64,000 nt of DNA from Leucobacter sp. cx-42 (GCF_014529985.1 NZ_JACVMU010000001.1:537901-601900); one strand, 5' to 3'; counted from the first letter of the stretch, positions 1 to 9,629 are shown. Program-made: numbers and translations. Notes: generated from the letters alone by a model not told the origin.

Positions 1-57
1 CAGCCTACAAACTCACAGGCTGCCGAAAATGGTGTGCCGCCCGGGTATCCTGTTGAG

Positions 58-1332
58 GTGAAGATTCTCGTACTGGGCCCGGGTGCCCGTGAACACGCCA
101 TCGTCCTTGCTCTGCTCGCTGAACAGGCCGAGCACGAGATCGTTTGCGCGCCCGGCAATGCTGGCATCGCGGCAAGCGGTGTCGAGGTTGCAGAGCTTTC
201 GTACACCGATCCCGCTGCGGTTTCGGCATTCGTCGCTGAGCGCGGCTTCGACCTCGTTGTCGTCGGCCCCGAGGCGCCGCTTGTTGCTGGTGTGGCGGAT
301 CCGCTGCGCGCCGCAGGCGTTCCCGTCTTCGGCCCCGACGCAGCTGCTGCGCAGCTCGAAGGTTCGAAGGCATTCGCGAAGCGCATCATGGACGAGGCAA
401 ACGTGCCCACCGGCCGTGCTGCACGCGTCGCATCGGCTGAGGAAGCCGGCGCAGTGCTCGACGAGTTCGGCGCTCCCTACGTGGTGAAGGCCGACGGCCT
501 TGCTGCTGGTAAGGGTGTGCTCGTCACCGAAGACCGCGACGCAGCCATCGAGCACGTCGCAACCTGGGCACCCCACGGTGAGGTGCTTGTTGAGGAGTTC
601 CTCGACGGCCAGGAGGTCTCACTCTTCTTCTTCGCGGACGGCGAGAACGTTGTTCCGCTCACCCCCGCACAGGACTACAAGCGCATCTTCGATGGCGACG
701 AGGGTCCCAACACCGGCGGCATGGGCGCATACTCGCCCCTCCCCTGGCTGCCGGGTGGCGACGCTGCCTTCATCCAGGAGATCACCGAGACTGTCGCGCT
801 GCCGACCGTTCGCCAGCTCGCTGCTGAGGGCACCCCGTTCAAGGGCCTGCTCTACTGCGGTCTGATCGTGACTGCCAAGGGCATTCGCGTCATCGAGTTC
901 AACGCACGCTTCGGTGACCCCGAGACCCAGGTCGTGCTCGCACGCCTGACCTCGCCGCTCAGCCGTTACCTGCTCGCTTCGGCACAGGGCACGCTTGCTG
1001 AAGTTCCGGCGCCCGAGTTCTCCGACGAGCCCGCAGTCATCGTCGTCGTCGCGAGCGAGGGCTACCCCGGCACCGTCGTTTCGGGTCGCCCCATCGCAGG
1101 CATCACCGAGGCCGGCCAGGTTGCAGGCGCCGGCGAAGGCGTACACCTCGTACACGCGGCAACCGCGCGCACCGAAGACGGCGGCTGGGTTGCTACCGGC
1201 GGCCGCGTACTCGGCGTTGTTGCACGTGGTGAGTCGTTCGCGGCTGCGCGCGAGCGCGCGTACGATGCGGTCGGCAAGCTTTCGCTCGAGGGCTCGCAGC
1301 ACCGCACCGACATCGCTGCACGCGTCGCGTAA
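58..1332 (+). CDS. purD: Phosphoribosylamine-glycine ligase (GAR synthetase)
   Basis: Catalyses ATP-dependent ligation of glycine to 5-phosphoribosylamine, the second step of de novo IMP synthesis, in the cytoplasm. The N-terminal [13 protein letters not shown] motif, the TGGMGAYSP loop and the ATP-grasp metal motif [10 protein letters not shown] are all present, and the length (424 aa) is normal for the family. The frame is open back to an ATG at 34, but the GTG at 58 places the start directly before the conserved KILVLG strand, so I chose it. It is the first gene of the window and is followed by a region full of hairpins. Other pur genes (purC, purS, purQ, purL) lie within the next 8 kb, but purD is not in one operon with them because a minus-strand gene intervenes. 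Confidence 0.96.
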   Translation: MKILVLGPGAREHAIVLALLAEQAEHEIVCAPGNAGIAASGVEVAELSYTDPAAVSAFVAERGFDLVVVGPEAPLVAGVADPLRAAGVPVFGPDAAAAQLEGSKAFAKRIMDEANVPTGRAARVASAEEAGAVLDEFGAPYVVKADGLAAGKGVLVTEDRDAAIEHVATWAPHGEVLVEEFLDGQEVSLFFFADGENVVPLTPAQDYKRIFDGDEGPNTGGMGAYSPLPWLPGGDAAFIQEITETVALPTVRQLAAEGTPFKGLLYCGLIVTAKGIRVIEFNARFGDPETQVVLARLTSPLSRYLLASAQGTLAEVPAPEFSDEPAVIVVVASEGYPGTVVSGRPIAGITEAGQVAGAGEGVHLVHAATARTEDGGWVATGGRVLGVVARGESFAAARERAYDAVGKLSLEGSQHRTDIAARVA

Positions 1333-1417
1333 GTAGGACGCTGCGGGCTGGTCCCCGGTGCGGGGCCCGCCGGCAGCGGGTAAGTCCTGGCTCAGGCCGG
1401 GATTTGACCTCGTCTTG

Positions 1418-1473
1418 AAATCGACCGTCGTCAGCACGAATTCTTTGGTTTTCGTGCTGACGACGGTCGATTT
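1418..1473. terminator. Perfect 23-bp hairpin after purD
   Basis: Positions 1418-1440 are the exact reverse complement of 1451-1473, with a 10-nt loop, followed by a short T-rich stretch. It lies 85 bp after the purD stop and between converging genes, so it probably terminates purD transcription. The arms are unusually long for a simple terminator. Confidence 0.6.
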
Positions 1474-1497
1474 TCAGTTTTGAGGGGCTCGCTGTTG

Positions 1498-1576
1498 CCG
1501 TCAATATGCAATCCGCCGTAGATATGCCAAATTGCGCCGCAAACAGCATATTGACGGCCGATTACATATCTACGGC
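1498..1576. repeat. Two interleaved perfect inverted repeats
   Basis: Arm A at 1498-1509 pairs exactly with 1546-1557, and arm B at 1515-1526 pairs exactly with 1565-1576 (12 bp each). The order is A-B-A'-B', so the two stems cross. Both stems could form together only as a pseudoknot in RNA, or else as alternative cruciforms in DNA. The arms resemble each other in composition (TCAATATGC against GTAGATATG). No coding potential was seen. Function is unknown. Confidence 0.7.
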
Positions 1577-1653
1577 AAGTCGAGGACGCCCGGTTCTAGA
1601 TCGAGGGCGCCCGGTTTTCGATTTGGGCCAGTGTTGTTTCGCTTCGGTATTGG

Positions 1654-1707
1654 ATCGCACCTTCGGTAAGACGAAATCGGCGTGAACCGTCTTACCGAAG
1701 GCGCGAT
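1654..1707. terminator. 20-bp inverted repeat before the SRPBCC gene stop
   Basis: Positions 1654-1673 and 1688-1707 pair over 20 bp with one mismatch; the inner 14 bp (CCTTCGGTAAGACG) are perfect and the loop is 14 nt. It lies just beyond the stop of the minus-strand gene ending at 1715 and probably terminates it. The whole 1333-1714 interval otherwise holds only hairpins and a short direct repeat (GCGCCCGGTT-like) near 1580-1615. Confidence 0.5.
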
Positions 1708-1714
1708 TCGCTAC

Positions 1715-2230
1715 CTAGGCGAAATTTTCGGTGGCCGGCTCAGTTGCAGGGGCGGGCTTTGCAGTCGCAGCGTCGTCGGCCGCGGCAGGGGCAGACGCGG
1801 GCAGCGCCTCGATGAGGTAGCGGAGCAACGCACTCCAGCCTTCCAGGGAAGCCGAAGCGCGAGCCGCGCCGTTCGGGAGCTTATCGAAGCCAGTCTCGGT
1901 TACGGTCACACTCGTGCCGCCGTCGAACGCACGCAGCGTAATGAGCACCGCGGTTTCAGTTTCATCACCGCGCTCGCGCCAACGGAATCCGATCGCGTGG
2001 CCGACTGAGCACACATCAACGGTGCCGAAGGCATCGCGGCCAACCGCCGCGTCGCCCTCTCCCTCGCTCCACTGCTCGGTCACCTCGGCACCGAGTTCAG
2101 CGGTGAGTACGAGATCAGACCACCAGGTTTCACGCTTCACAGCGTCGGCAATGAAGCTCCACACCAGCTCGCGAGGGGCAACAGTACGGGTTCGAGCTAC
2201 GACTGGACCCAAAGGAATCATGTTGCACAC
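1715..2230 (-). CDS. SRPBCC (AHSA1/START-like) domain protein
   Basis: A 171-aa protein of the SRPBCC hydrophobic-pocket superfamily, most like the Activator-of-Hsp90-ATPase-1 (AHSA1) group. Visible hallmarks are the early 'PRELVWSFIADAVKRETWW' helix, alternating beta strands ending in GTSVTVTETGFD, and a long C-terminal helix (SLEGWSALLRYLIEAL) that closes the pocket. A low-complexity Ala/Pro/Thr tail of about 25 residues follows. The ligand cannot be read from sequence. The start may be the second Met (residue 4). It is transcribed against purD and divergently from purC, with no obvious functional link to purine synthesis. Confidence 0.85.
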   Translation of the reverse strand: MCNMIPLGPVVARTRTVAPRELVWSFIADAVKRETWWSDLVLTAELGAEVTEQWSEGEGDAAVGRDAFGTVDVCSVGHAIGFRWRERGDETETAVLITLRAFDGGTSVTVTETGFDKLPNGAARASASLEGWSALLRYLIEALPASAPAAADDAATAKPAPATEPATENFA

Positions 2231-2444
2231 TCCGTACTATTTCGGCCGTTGAAGCGTCAATTTTGACACTCGAAGCCTGGCTATTTGGTGATGCTTTGAT
2301 GGTAGCCGGGACCACTGACATCGCAGACGCGCCTTGCCGTGTCGTGGGGAGGCTGGGCGGATCCGCGCCCCGTACAGCAGACAGATATCCACAGCACGCA
2401 GTTCCCATGTCGCGACGACCCCGCGCTAATGGGACAATAGACCG

Positions 2445-3365
2445 GTGACTACGCAGACGCTCCCCGCACCGCTTCCCCTCGAGGGCTGGACCCACATCTA
2501 TTCGGGCAAGGTCCGTGACCTGTACGTGCCCGCAGGAGAGACCGCAGAGGCTTCGCCCTACCTGCTGGTCGTGGCATCGAACCGCGTGAGCGCGTTTGAT
2601 TTCGTTCTCGAGCCCCCGATTCCGGGTAAGGGTGCGTTGCTCACAGCTCTGTCGAACTGGTGGTTCTCGGAGATCGACATGCCGAACCACCTCGCTTCTG
2701 GCGAGGACGTTCCGGCGATTCCCGCTGAGGTCGCAGACCGTGCGGTCGTGAGCCGCCGACTTGAGATGTACCCGATCGAGTGCGTCGTGCGCGGTGCGCT
2801 GACCGGCTCGGGCTACAAGGAGTACCTCGAGACCGGTGCTGTCTGCGGCATCGAGCTTCCCGCTGGCCTCACCGATGGTGATCTGCTCGCGGAGCCGATC
2901 TACACGCCCGCTTACAAGGCGCCATTCGGCGAGCACGACGAAAACATCACGTACGAGCGCTCGGTTGAGATCGTTGGCGAAGAAGTGGCGTCCGCGCTGC
3001 GTAAGGCCTCGCTTGAGATCTTCACCGCCGCGCGTGAGCTGGCTGCAGAACGCGGAGTCGTGCTGGCAGATACCAAGTTCGAGTTTGGACGCGATCCGCG
3101 CACCGGCGAGTTGGTACTTGCTGACGAAGTACTGACGAGCGATTCCTCGCGTTACTGGGACGCTGCGGTGTACGCAGATGAGGCGCTCACGGGCGCGGAT
3201 CGCCTGTCGTCGTTCGACAAGCAGATCGTACGCAACTGGCTCGCAGCCAGCTGGGACAAGCAGGGCACCCCTCCTGAGCTCCCAGAAAGCATCGTTTCGC
3301 AGACGCACGATCGGTACCGCGAGCTGTACGTACGCGTAACCGGAAACGATCCGCAGAACGCTTAG
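2445..3365 (+). CDS. purC: SAICAR synthetase
   Basis: Phosphoribosylaminoimidazole-succinocarboxamide synthase: joins aspartate to CAIR with ATP hydrolysis in IMP synthesis. The sequence shows the N-terminal IYSGKVRDLY nucleotide-binding strand, VASNRVSAFDF, the VRGALTGSGYKEY segment, DTKFEFG and the C-terminal LADEVLTSDSSRYW motif. At 306 aa it matches the longer actinobacterial form. The start is a GTG giving MTTQTLP. It opens a purC-purS-purQ run: 92 bp separate it from purS and only 2 bp separate purS from purQ, so the three are probably co-transcribed. Confidence 0.96.
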   Translation: MTTQTLPAPLPLEGWTHIYSGKVRDLYVPAGETAEASPYLLVVASNRVSAFDFVLEPPIPGKGALLTALSNWWFSEIDMPNHLASGEDVPAIPAEVADRAVVSRRLEMYPIECVVRGALTGSGYKEYLETGAVCGIELPAGLTDGDLLAEPIYTPAYKAPFGEHDENITYERSVEIVGEEVASALRKASLEIFTAARELAAERGVVLADTKFEFGRDPRTGELVLADEVLTSDSSRYWDAAVYADEALTGADRLSSFDKQIVRNWLAASWDKQGTPPELPESIVSQTHDRYRELYVRVTGNDPQNA

Positions 3366-3457
3366 ATTTACGCTCTAGCCGAGGCGTGGGAAATGCTCCC
3401 GAAAATATCCGGCTAAACTATTCACAGACTGTTTCGCTTGCGAGTTGGAGGCTCTCC

Positions 3458-3715
3458 TTGCCCACGATTGTTGTTGATGTCATGCCTAAGGCCGAACTGC
3501 TCGACCCCCAGGGCAAGGCAACCACCGGTGCGTTGAACCGCCTCGGCCACGGCAAGTTCCAGAACGTTCGCATTGGCAAGCGTTTTGAATTCACCGTTGA
3601 CGGCCCCGTCACCGACGAAGTTCTTGCTGAGGTTCGTCAGGTAGCTGACGAGATCCTCTCGAACTCGGTTATCGAAGATGTCATCGCGATCAGCGTTGAC
3701 GGCGAGGCACGTTAA
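3458..3715 (+). CDS. purS: FGAM synthase subunit PurS
   Basis: Small subunit of the three-part formylglycinamidine ribonucleotide synthase (PurS-PurQ-PurL); it bridges the glutaminase and the synthetase so ammonia can be channelled. The reading frame is open from 3386, but the family N-terminus (PTIVVDVMPKAELLDPQG) begins at the TTG at 3458, which has a GGAG ribosome-binding site 7 nt upstream; this gives the usual 85 aa. The conserved GKRFEF and the C-terminal NSVIEDVIAI strand are present. It sits 2 bp before purQ. Confidence 0.93.
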   Translation: MPTIVVDVMPKAELLDPQGKATTGALNRLGHGKFQNVRIGKRFEFTVDGPVTDEVLAEVRQVADEILSNSVIEDVIAISVDGEAR

Positions 3716-3717
3716 TA

Positions 3718-4419
3718 ATGACCGCTCGTATTGGCGTCGTTACTTTCCCCGGCTCGCTTGATGACCGCGACGCACAGCGCGCGGTTCGCGTTGCCGGCGC
3801 AGAGGTTGTGCCCCTGTGGCACGCCGATCACGACCTGAAGAACGTTGATGCCATCGTTCTTCCCGGTGGCTTCAGCTACGGCGACTACCTGCGCGCAGGT
3901 GCGATCGCTGCGGTTTCGCCGATCATGACCGACATCATCGATGCTGCGAACAAGGGCATGCCCGTTCTCGGTATCTGCAACGGTTTCCAGGTGCTCGTTG
4001 AGTCGCACCTGCTCCCCGGCGGCCTGATCCGTAACGCACACCAGCAGTTCATCCGCCGCGACCAGCGCATCGTCGTTGAGAACGCGTCGACCGCGTGGAC
4101 CAACGAGTACACGCAGGGCGAGACCATCACGATCCCGCTCAAGAACGCTGACGGTGGCTACATTGCCAACGAAGAGACCCGCAAGCAGCTCGAGGGCGAT
4201 GGTCTCATCGCTTTCCGCTACGCAGAGATCAACCCCAACGGTTCGATCGATGACATTGCAGGCATCACCAACGCTCGCGGCAACGTGGTCGGCCTCATGC
4301 CGCACCCCGAGCACGCGATCGAGGCTGGCTTCGGTCCTGACATGCCCGACGCAATGCGTTCGGGTGAAGACGGCATCCGCTTCTTCACGAGCGTTCTGCG
4401 CTCGCTCGCTCAGATCTAA
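3718..4419 (+). CDS. purQ: FGAM synthase glutaminase subunit PurQ
   Basis: Class-I glutamine amidotransferase that releases ammonia for FGAM synthase. It shows the GIGVVTFPGS-type N-terminus, FSYGDYLRAGA, the nucleophile elbow GICNGFQ with the catalytic cysteine, and the PHPEHAIE motif carrying the catalytic His and Glu. Length (233 aa) is standard for PurQ. It lies 2 bp after purS; its synthetase partner PurL is encoded 2.2 kb downstream on the same strand, beyond two minus-strand genes. Confidence 0.96.
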   Translation: MTARIGVVTFPGSLDDRDAQRAVRVAGAEVVPLWHADHDLKNVDAIVLPGGFSYGDYLRAGAIAAVSPIMTDIIDAANKGMPVLGICNGFQVLVESHLLPGGLIRNAHQQFIRRDQRIVVENASTAWTNEYTQGETITIPLKNADGGYIANEETRKQLEGDGLIAFRYAEINPNGSIDDIAGITNARGNVVGLMPHPEHAIEAGFGPDMPDAMRSGEDGIRFFTSVLRSLAQI

Positions 4420-4453
4420 GATCTTGCGTTAGCCGGGCTTGCTCGGTTACTTA

Positions 4454-4501
4454 CCTCGGCCCGTTAGTCCTCTTCGGAGGGCTAGCGGGCCGAGGTTTTT
4501 G
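4454..4501 (+). terminator. Rho-independent terminator of purCSQ
   Basis: Stem CCTCGGCCCG (4454-4463) pairs with CGGGCCGAGG (4486-4495), with an inner TCCTC/GAGGG pairing, followed by a TTTTT tract. It is placed 35 bp after the purQ stop. Confidence 0.88.
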
Positions 4502-4521
4502 TTGCCTGACAGCCCGAGGCA

Positions 4522-4612
4522 GCCCTTCGAGAAGCGGTGCTTCTGCCGAGATGGACCGTTTCTCCGTGTAGAAAGTGGGTGTTTCGGGAGAATCGGGCAT
4601 TTTCGCGGGGTT
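4522..4612 (+). repeat. Dispersed ~90-bp repeat, copy 1
   Basis: This non-coding stretch aligns with 9022-9111 in the same orientation. The right-hand 54 bp are about 72% identical by my hand count; shared blocks include GTAGAAA, GTTTCGGG and the closing CGCGGGGTT. Both copies stand just downstream of a pur gene terminator. Function is unknown. Confidence 0.55.
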
Positions 4613-4652
4613 GGGCACGTCCCAGGTCGGGCGGCCACGAAGCGAGCGACTG

Positions 4653-5156
4653 TTACACGTTGAACCCGTAGGAGATCACGAAGCGCTGCTCGCCCTGCTC
4701 AAAGATTTCGAAGTCCCGCTCAGGGATGCGGTGGTACCCAAGACGCTCGTAGAGTCGCTGAGCGCCAGGCATGTGCGAGCCGGTGTGGAGCACAATGCGG
4801 CGCAGACCGCGCTCGCGCGCAACGTCTGCGCAGTACGCGAGGATGTGTCGCGCAACCCCACGCCCACGTGCAGCGTGCGCAACACCGAGCAGGCGAATAT
4901 CCAGCTCATCGGCTGCGGTGTCGTCCTGCAGACGTTCACCAGGGAACGGGAGGGTGATGGTGCCGAGCAGCTCACCCGAGGCACGATCGACCGCAACCAT
5001 CACCGCGGAGGTCTCGTCACGCTCACCGGTTCGTTGCATCTGTGAAAGATATCCCTCGGGCAGATCGTAGTCCTGCTCGTTCGCCTCGCGCAGGAATCGA
5101 CCTACGGGCTCATATTCTTCGGCAGCAATACGGCGGATCAGGGGAGCTTCATTCAC
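4653..5156 (-). CDS. GNAT-family N-acetyltransferase
   Basis: A 167-aa acetyl-CoA-dependent acyltransferase of the GNAT fold. The pantetheine/pyrophosphate loop is visible as HAARGRGVARHIL, preceded by the LDIRLLGV strand and followed by the IVLHTGSHMPGAQRLYERLGYHR segment that closes the fold. The substrate is not predictable. The gene is a single transcription unit running towards purQ, separated from the upstream membrane-protein gene by a strong hairpin. Confidence 0.88.
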   Translation of the reverse strand: MNEAPLIRRIAAEEYEPVGRFLREANEQDYDLPEGYLSQMQRTGERDETSAVMVAVDRASGELLGTITLPFPGERLQDDTAADELDIRLLGVAHAARGRGVARHILAYCADVARERGLRRIVLHTGSHMPGAQRLYERLGYHRIPERDFEIFEQGEQRFVISYGFNV

Positions 5157-5178
5157 GTGAGGATTCTACGCGAAATAG

Positions 5179-5229
5179 ATCAGCGCCCTGTGTGGAGCCT
5201 CGAAATGAAGCTACACACAGGGCGCTGAT
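5179..5229 (-). terminator. Perfect 16-bp hairpin terminator
   Basis: Positions 5179-5194 are the exact reverse complement of 5214-5229, with a 19-nt loop. It lies just past the stop of the minus-strand membrane-protein gene (5302) and before the next minus-strand start at 5156, so it probably terminates the former. Confidence 0.65.
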
Positions 5230-5301
5230 TGGAATCGTCGGCTGGGATCAGACGGGCCGGATGACCTGACGGCGCGGATCCTAGCGACAGCAACTCATTG
5301 G

Positions 5302-6393
5302 CTAGTGCTTACGCTGCTGAGCCGAGAAGTCAGGCTGACCGTCGGGGCCAATCGGCAGCGGGCTGCCATCTGCATAGCGCGGCCAGGGCAGCAGGCCATC
5401 TGGCGCAGACGCCTGGCGTTCGACCTCAAGTTCGATAGCAACAGCTGCAACGTGAGCGGTCGGGGCAACCGGTTCCGATTCAACCGCTGGCGTCGTTGGC
5501 GCTGCGAAGCTGGGCGCTGCGGGTGCCGCAGGAGCAGCTGGCTGGACAGGAACCGCAGGCAGCACGGGTGCGCCTGGGATCACCTGCGCGACGGGCACGG
5601 CGGGAACACCTGGAATGCCAGCCTGCTGTGCCTGAGCCGCGCGGTATGCAGCTGCCTGCTGCTGCGCGAAGTGCTGCGCCTCGAACGCCTGCTGACGGCG
5701 ACGTGCACGCTCATCCGAGCTGTACGCCCAGCGAAGCAGCAGCGTCACAGACAGGCCGAGAGCGGTGAGGATGAGAATCGAGACTGCGATCCGCCAGTAC
5801 AGATCGGGAATCGAAAGGCCGAAAGCTTCGACGCCGAGCGGAGCAGTGAACATGATGCCCGAGAGCACTGCGAGCGCACTCGAGATGAATGCAAAGCGAA
5901 GGACGGTTTCGCCTGCGCGATCCGCCACGGTCATCAGCACCTCGCTCAGGATGAGCACCAGGCGGACGACGAAGATGACGATCAACGACTTCCAGAAGAA
6001 CTCCATGAGCAGGAGCGAGTGGTTCGGCGTCATCCAGATCACAGCGAGCAAAATCGCGAGAATGTATGAGTTTGCGATGAGCGCCACGGGTGCATACCAC
6101 TCGGCAACTCGGTGACGTGACGTGTCAACCGCGGTGAATACCGAGAAGATGACGAACAGCAAGAACGTCGCAAACACGCGCTCGAACTTGGCATCGATCT
6201 GGTCAACAAACAGCATGACGATCGCCAACAGAGTGATGACGATAAGCATTCCGATGCTTACCTTCAAGAAACCAGACAGCTTGCGCGGCTCGGTTTCCGA
6301 CTTTGCACGCGTGCGGCGCTGCGGGCTCGCCGGTGCGGGAGACTGCTGCTGGCTCACCGTCTCTGACGGCTGCGGAGTGTTCGTATCGGTCAT
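5302..6393 (-). CDS. Six-TM integral membrane protein, unknown function
   Basis: A 363-aa protein with a short hydrophilic N-terminus rich in Ser/Pro/Gln/Arg, six clear hydrophobic segments (roughly residues 45-65, 75-92, 104-126, 130-150, 165-188 and 200-222), and a long Ala/Pro/Val-rich cytoplasmic-type tail of about 130 residues. I chose the ATG at 6393 (MTDTNTP), which has GGAGA just upstream; the longer open frame to 6465 starts with an atypical sequence. I do not recognise a characterised family. It is divergent from purL with a 182-bp shared upstream region. Confidence 0.75.
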   Translation of the reverse strand: MTDTNTPQPSETVSQQQSPAPASPQRRTRAKSETEPRKLSGFLKVSIGMLIVITLLAIVMLFVDQIDAKFERVFATFLLFVIFSVFTAVDTSRHRVAEWYAPVALIANSYILAILLAVIWMTPNHSLLLMEFFWKSLIVIFVVRLVLILSEVLMTVADRAGETVLRFAFISSALAVLSGIMFTAPLGVEAFGLSIPDLYWRIAVSILILTALGLSVTLLLRWAYSSDERARRRQQAFEAQHFAQQQAAAYRAAQAQQAGIPGVPAVPVAQVIPGAPVLPAVPVQPAAPAAPAAPSFAAPTTPAVESEPVAPTAHVAAVAIELEVERQASAPDGLLPWPRYADGSPLPIGPDGQPDFSAQQRKH

Positions 6394-6575
6394 ATCTCCA
6401 GTCTTGCGTGGCCAGATGCAAAAAGCTACATATACGCAATTTTTCGCCGTTCTCAGGCGCGTCACAGCGCGAGTTTCACAGCGGGTCCACGGAACCTCTC
6501 AAGGCAGGTAGACTGGTCTATGGAGCTCTCTTTCGAGCCGCCCGATCCACATTCGACAAACGGAGCAATTCGAGC

Positions 6576-8897
6576 GTGACTGACCTTTCTGCCGTTCCCG
6601 GCCATCATCCTGACACCGTCGCAGATGCGATTGCCACCCCTGAGAAAGAGCAGCCTTACGCGGCGCTTGGCCTCAAGCCGGACGAGTACGAGATGATCCG
6701 TGAGATCCTCGGCCGCCGCCCAACTTCGGGCGAGCTCGCAATGTACTCCGTCATGTGGTCCGAGCACTGCTCGTACAAGTCGTCGAAGAAGTACCTTCGT
6801 CAGTTTGGCCAGAAGGTCAACGACAAGATGAAGGAAAACCTGCTCGTCGGCATGGGCGAAAACGCAGGCGTCGTCAACATTGGCGAGGGCTGGGCCGTCA
6901 CCTTCAAGGTGGAGAGCCACAACCACCCCTCGTACATCGAGCCCTTCCAGGGTGCTGCGACCGGCGTCGGCGGCATCATCCGTGACATCATCTCGATGGG
7001 CGCTCGCCCCGTTGCAGTCATGGACCAGCTTCGCTTCGGCGACATCGATGATCCCGACACCGCACGCGTTGTGCACGGCGTTGTCTCGGGTATCTCGTCT
7101 TACGCAAACTGCCTCGGCCTGCCGAACATCGGCGGCGAGACCGTCTTCGACAAGGTCTACCAGCAGAACCCCCTCGTGAACGCGATGGGCGTCGGCGTAC
7201 TTCGCCACGAAGACCTCCACACCGCAAACGCTTCGGGCCTCGGCAATAAGGTCGTACTCTTCGGTGCACGCACCGGTGGCGACGGCATCGGTGGCGCATC
7301 GATACTCGCTTCGGACAGCTTCGAAGAGGGCGGCCCCACCAAGCGTCCCGCAGTCCAGGTCGGCGACCCCTTCGCTGAGAAGGTACTCATCGAGTGCTGC
7401 CTCGAGATGTTCCAGGGTGAGCTCGTTGAGGGCATCCAGGACCTCGGTGCTGCAGGCATCTCGTGCGCAACCTCGGAGCTCGCAGCAAACGGCGACGGTG
7501 GCATGTTCATCGAGCTCGACAGCGTACTCCTGCGCGACCCCTCGCTCACCGCTGAGGAGATCCTCATGTCGGAGAGCCAGGAGCGCATGATGGCAATCGT
7601 CGCGCCCGAGAAGCTCGACGCGTTCCTCGCAGTCGCACAGAAGTGGGACGTTGAGACCAGCGTGCTCGGTGAAGTCACCGACACCAACCGACTCATCATC
7701 AACTGGCGCGGCGAAGAGATCGTGAACGTCGATCCCTCGACCGTTGCTGTCGACGGCCCGGTGTACGACCGCCCCGTCGCGTACCCCACCTGGATCGACG
7801 CGCTCCAGGCAGACACCGCTGCAACGCTCCCCCGCGCAGCAGACAACGATGCACTGCGCGAGCAGCTCATCGCAGTCGCAGCATCGCCGAACCAGGCTGA
7901 TGTTTCGTGGATCACGAACCAGTACGACTACTACGTTGGCGGCAACACCGCTCTCGCATTCCCCGATGGCGCTGGCATGATCCGCGTTGACGAGGAGTCG
8001 GGCCTCGGCGTCGCGTTCTCGACCGATGCAAACGGCCGTTACTGCCAGCTCGATCCCTTCGCAGGTGCACAGCTCGCACTCGCAGAGGCATACCGTAACG
8101 TCGCAACTTCGGGTGCAGTTCCTGCTGCAGTCACCGACTGCCTGAACATGGGCAGCCCGGAAGACCCCGAGGTCATGTGGCAGTTCTCGCAGGTCGTCGA
8201 AGGCCTCTCGGACGCTTGCCTCGAGCTCGAGGTTCCCGTCACCGGCGGTAACGTCTCAATGTACAACCAGACCGCTGGCAGCCCGATCCACCCGACCCCG
8301 GTCGTTGGCGTCATGGGCATCATCGACGACGTGGCACGCCGCGTTCCGTCGGGCTGGCAGGATCAGGGCGAGCACCTCTACCTCCTCGGCACCACCCGCA
8401 CCGAGCTCGACGGCTCGGCATGGGCTGGCACCATCCACGATCACCTCGGCGGCAAGCCCCCCGTTGTTGATCTCGGTGTAGAGCGTCGCCTTGCTGAGCT
8501 GTTGCACGCTGCATCGCAGGGTGGCATCCTCTCGGCTGCTGTTGACCTCTCGGAGGGTGGCCTCGCACAGGCACTCACCGACGGTGCACTCCGCTTCGGT
8601 GTTGGCGCTCGCGTCTGGATCGAAGAGATCATCGAGCGCGATGGCGTCGACGCAACCGCTGCACTCTTCTCGGAGTCGCAGGGCCGCGTGCTCGTCGCTG
8701 TCCCCCACGAGGAAGACGTCAAGTTCCGTGGCCTCTGCGCAGGTCGCGACTTCCCCGTGCTCCGCATCGGTGTCACCGACCTCGCAGGCGCAGACGCTGC
8801 CCTCGAGGTTCAGGACCGCTTCACGCTGCCGCTCGCTGAGCTCGGCGGCGCAGTTCGCGCAACGCTCCCCGAGCGTTTCGGCGCGACGATCGGCTAA
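6576..8897 (+). CDS. purL: FGAM synthase large subunit PurL
   Basis: ATP-dependent amidation of FGAR to FGAM, working with PurS and PurQ. The small-type PurL signatures are all visible: [19 protein letters not shown] near the N-terminus, [26 protein letters not shown], the two AIRS-type halves, and [12 protein letters not shown]. The length from the GTG at 6576 (773 aa) fits the family; the upstream open frame to 6303 is unlike PurL and overlaps the divergent promoter. A GGAG lies 10 nt before the GTG. The gene stands alone between a divergent gene and a terminator. Confidence 0.96.
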   Translation: MTDLSAVPGHHPDTVADAIATPEKEQPYAALGLKPDEYEMIREILGRRPTSGELAMYSVMWSEHCSYKSSKKYLRQFGQKVNDKMKENLLVGMGENAGVVNIGEGWAVTFKVESHNHPSYIEPFQGAATGVGGIIRDIISMGARPVAVMDQLRFGDIDDPDTARVVHGVVSGISSYANCLGLPNIGGETVFDKVYQQNPLVNAMGVGVLRHEDLHTANASGLGNKVVLFGARTGGDGIGGASILASDSFEEGGPTKRPAVQVGDPFAEKVLIECCLEMFQGELVEGIQDLGAAGISCATSELAANGDGGMFIELDSVLLRDPSLTAEEILMSESQERMMAIVAPEKLDAFLAVAQKWDVETSVLGEVTDTNRLIINWRGEEIVNVDPSTVAVDGPVYDRPVAYPTWIDALQADTAATLPRAADNDALREQLIAVAASPNQADVSWITNQYDYYVGGNTALAFPDGAGMIRVDEESGLGVAFSTDANGRYCQLDPFAGAQLALAEAYRNVATSGAVPAAVTDCLNMGSPEDPEVMWQFSQVVEGLSDACLELEVPVTGGNVSMYNQTAGSPIHPTPVVGVMGIIDDVARRVPSGWQDQGEHLYLLGTTRTELDGSAWAGTIHDHLGGKPPVVDLGVERRLAELLHAASQGGILSAAVDLSEGGLAQALTDGALRFGVGARVWIEEIIERDGVDATAALFSESQGRVLVAVPHEEDVKFRGLCAGRDFPVLRIGVTDLAGADAALEVQDRFTLPLAELGGAVRATLPERFGATIG

Positions 8898-8937
8898 TTA
8901 CTGATGACCAGCTAGCTCGCTAGCCGGCGCATTGCGG

Positions 8938-8982
8938 CGAGGCCCCTGCTCATTTCGGTGAGTGGGGGCCTCGTTGTTTTTG
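8938..8982 (+). terminator. Terminator of purL
   Basis: Stem CGAGGCCCC(T) GCTCA pairs with TGAGTGGGGGCCTCG across a TTTCG-type loop (8938-8973) and is followed by the T-rich TTGTTTTTGTT. It begins about 40 bp after the purL stop. Confidence 0.85.
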
Positions 8983-9021
8983 TTGGCGGATCGCTGCTGC
9001 GCGGTCCGTGCTCCGCCCCAA

Positions 9022-9111
9022 CCCCGCGAAAAGGATAGTTTCCCTCGAAAACAGGGGTTTCAGCGCGTAGAAACTACCGGTTTCGGGGGAAAAGGGATGC
9101 TTCGCGGGGTT
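9022..9111 (+). repeat. Dispersed ~90-bp repeat, copy 2
   Basis: Second copy of the element at 4522-4612. Here its ends form an inverted pair (CCCCGCGAA at 9022-9030 and TTCGCGGGG at 9101-9109), which suggests a folded RNA or a small palindromic repeat element. Confidence 0.55.
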
Positions 9112-9129
9112 TGCGGGGCACGAGAGCGC

Positions 9130-9528
9130 CTATTGCCCCGATTCTTTCGCTTTCATACGGCGAAGCCTGTGTTCAAGCTTTACGCGCCTTGGGTGGAGCC
9201 TCGCGAATGACATGAGGTACTTTGCAGTCACCCTGCCTACTTCTACGAGGTCAGGCAGGTTTTGTGCGGTCAGTTCATCATTAATGGTCTTGGCATCTTC
9301 GCCCTCTAAGCCGTCAATGATCTCTCTAGCCGCGACAATTTCGGTGCGGTTATACGGGTGGTTTTGCAATTCAGCCAGAGCCGCGTCAAGCTCGGCTTGA
9401 ATTCTTTGCTGGCGGTCGCGATGTCTTGAAGCCATGTGGATCAGCCTTCCGGGGCAGTCGGTGCAGGTTGCTTTCCAAACTCCCACTGTGCTGCAGGCGC
9501 CACAAGGGCTTGCGGCAATGTGCTTCAC
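9130..9528 (-). CDS. Small cysteine-motif protein, possible zinc ribbon
   Basis: A 132-aa predicted product beginning at a GTG, with CGAC and CTDC pairs in its first 25 residues followed by a charged helical region (RHRDRQQRIQAELDAALAEL) and a basic C-terminus. The two CxxC pairs suggest a structural zinc. The same frame stays open about 70 bp further upstream and there encodes RCEAGCGYCQH, another cysteine cluster, but offers no ATG, GTG or TTG before a TGA. The true 5' end may therefore be lost or use a rare ATT start. I do not recognise the family. It is convergent with purL and divergent from the riboswitch-gdx unit. Confidence 0.5.
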   Translation of the reverse strand: MKHIAASPCGACSTVGVWKATCTDCPGRLIHMASRHRDRQQRIQAELDAALAELQNHPYNRTEIVAAREIIDGLEGEDAKTINDELTAQNLPDLVEVGRVTAKYLMSFARLHPRRVKLEHRLRRMKAKESGQ

Positions 9529-9629
9529 CGCTGATGCGTGTTGGCAGTAGCCGCAGCCTGCCTCGCACCGGCCGCTCTGCCAAATCCTTCGAAATCAGGT
9601 ACAGTGAAAGAAGGTTCTGATCCGAACCA

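Noticed and set aside
2130..3308. 392-codon minus-strand frame over purC
   Set aside because: It lies antisense to purC and overlaps the start of the SRPBCC gene; no motif or ribosome-binding site supports it.
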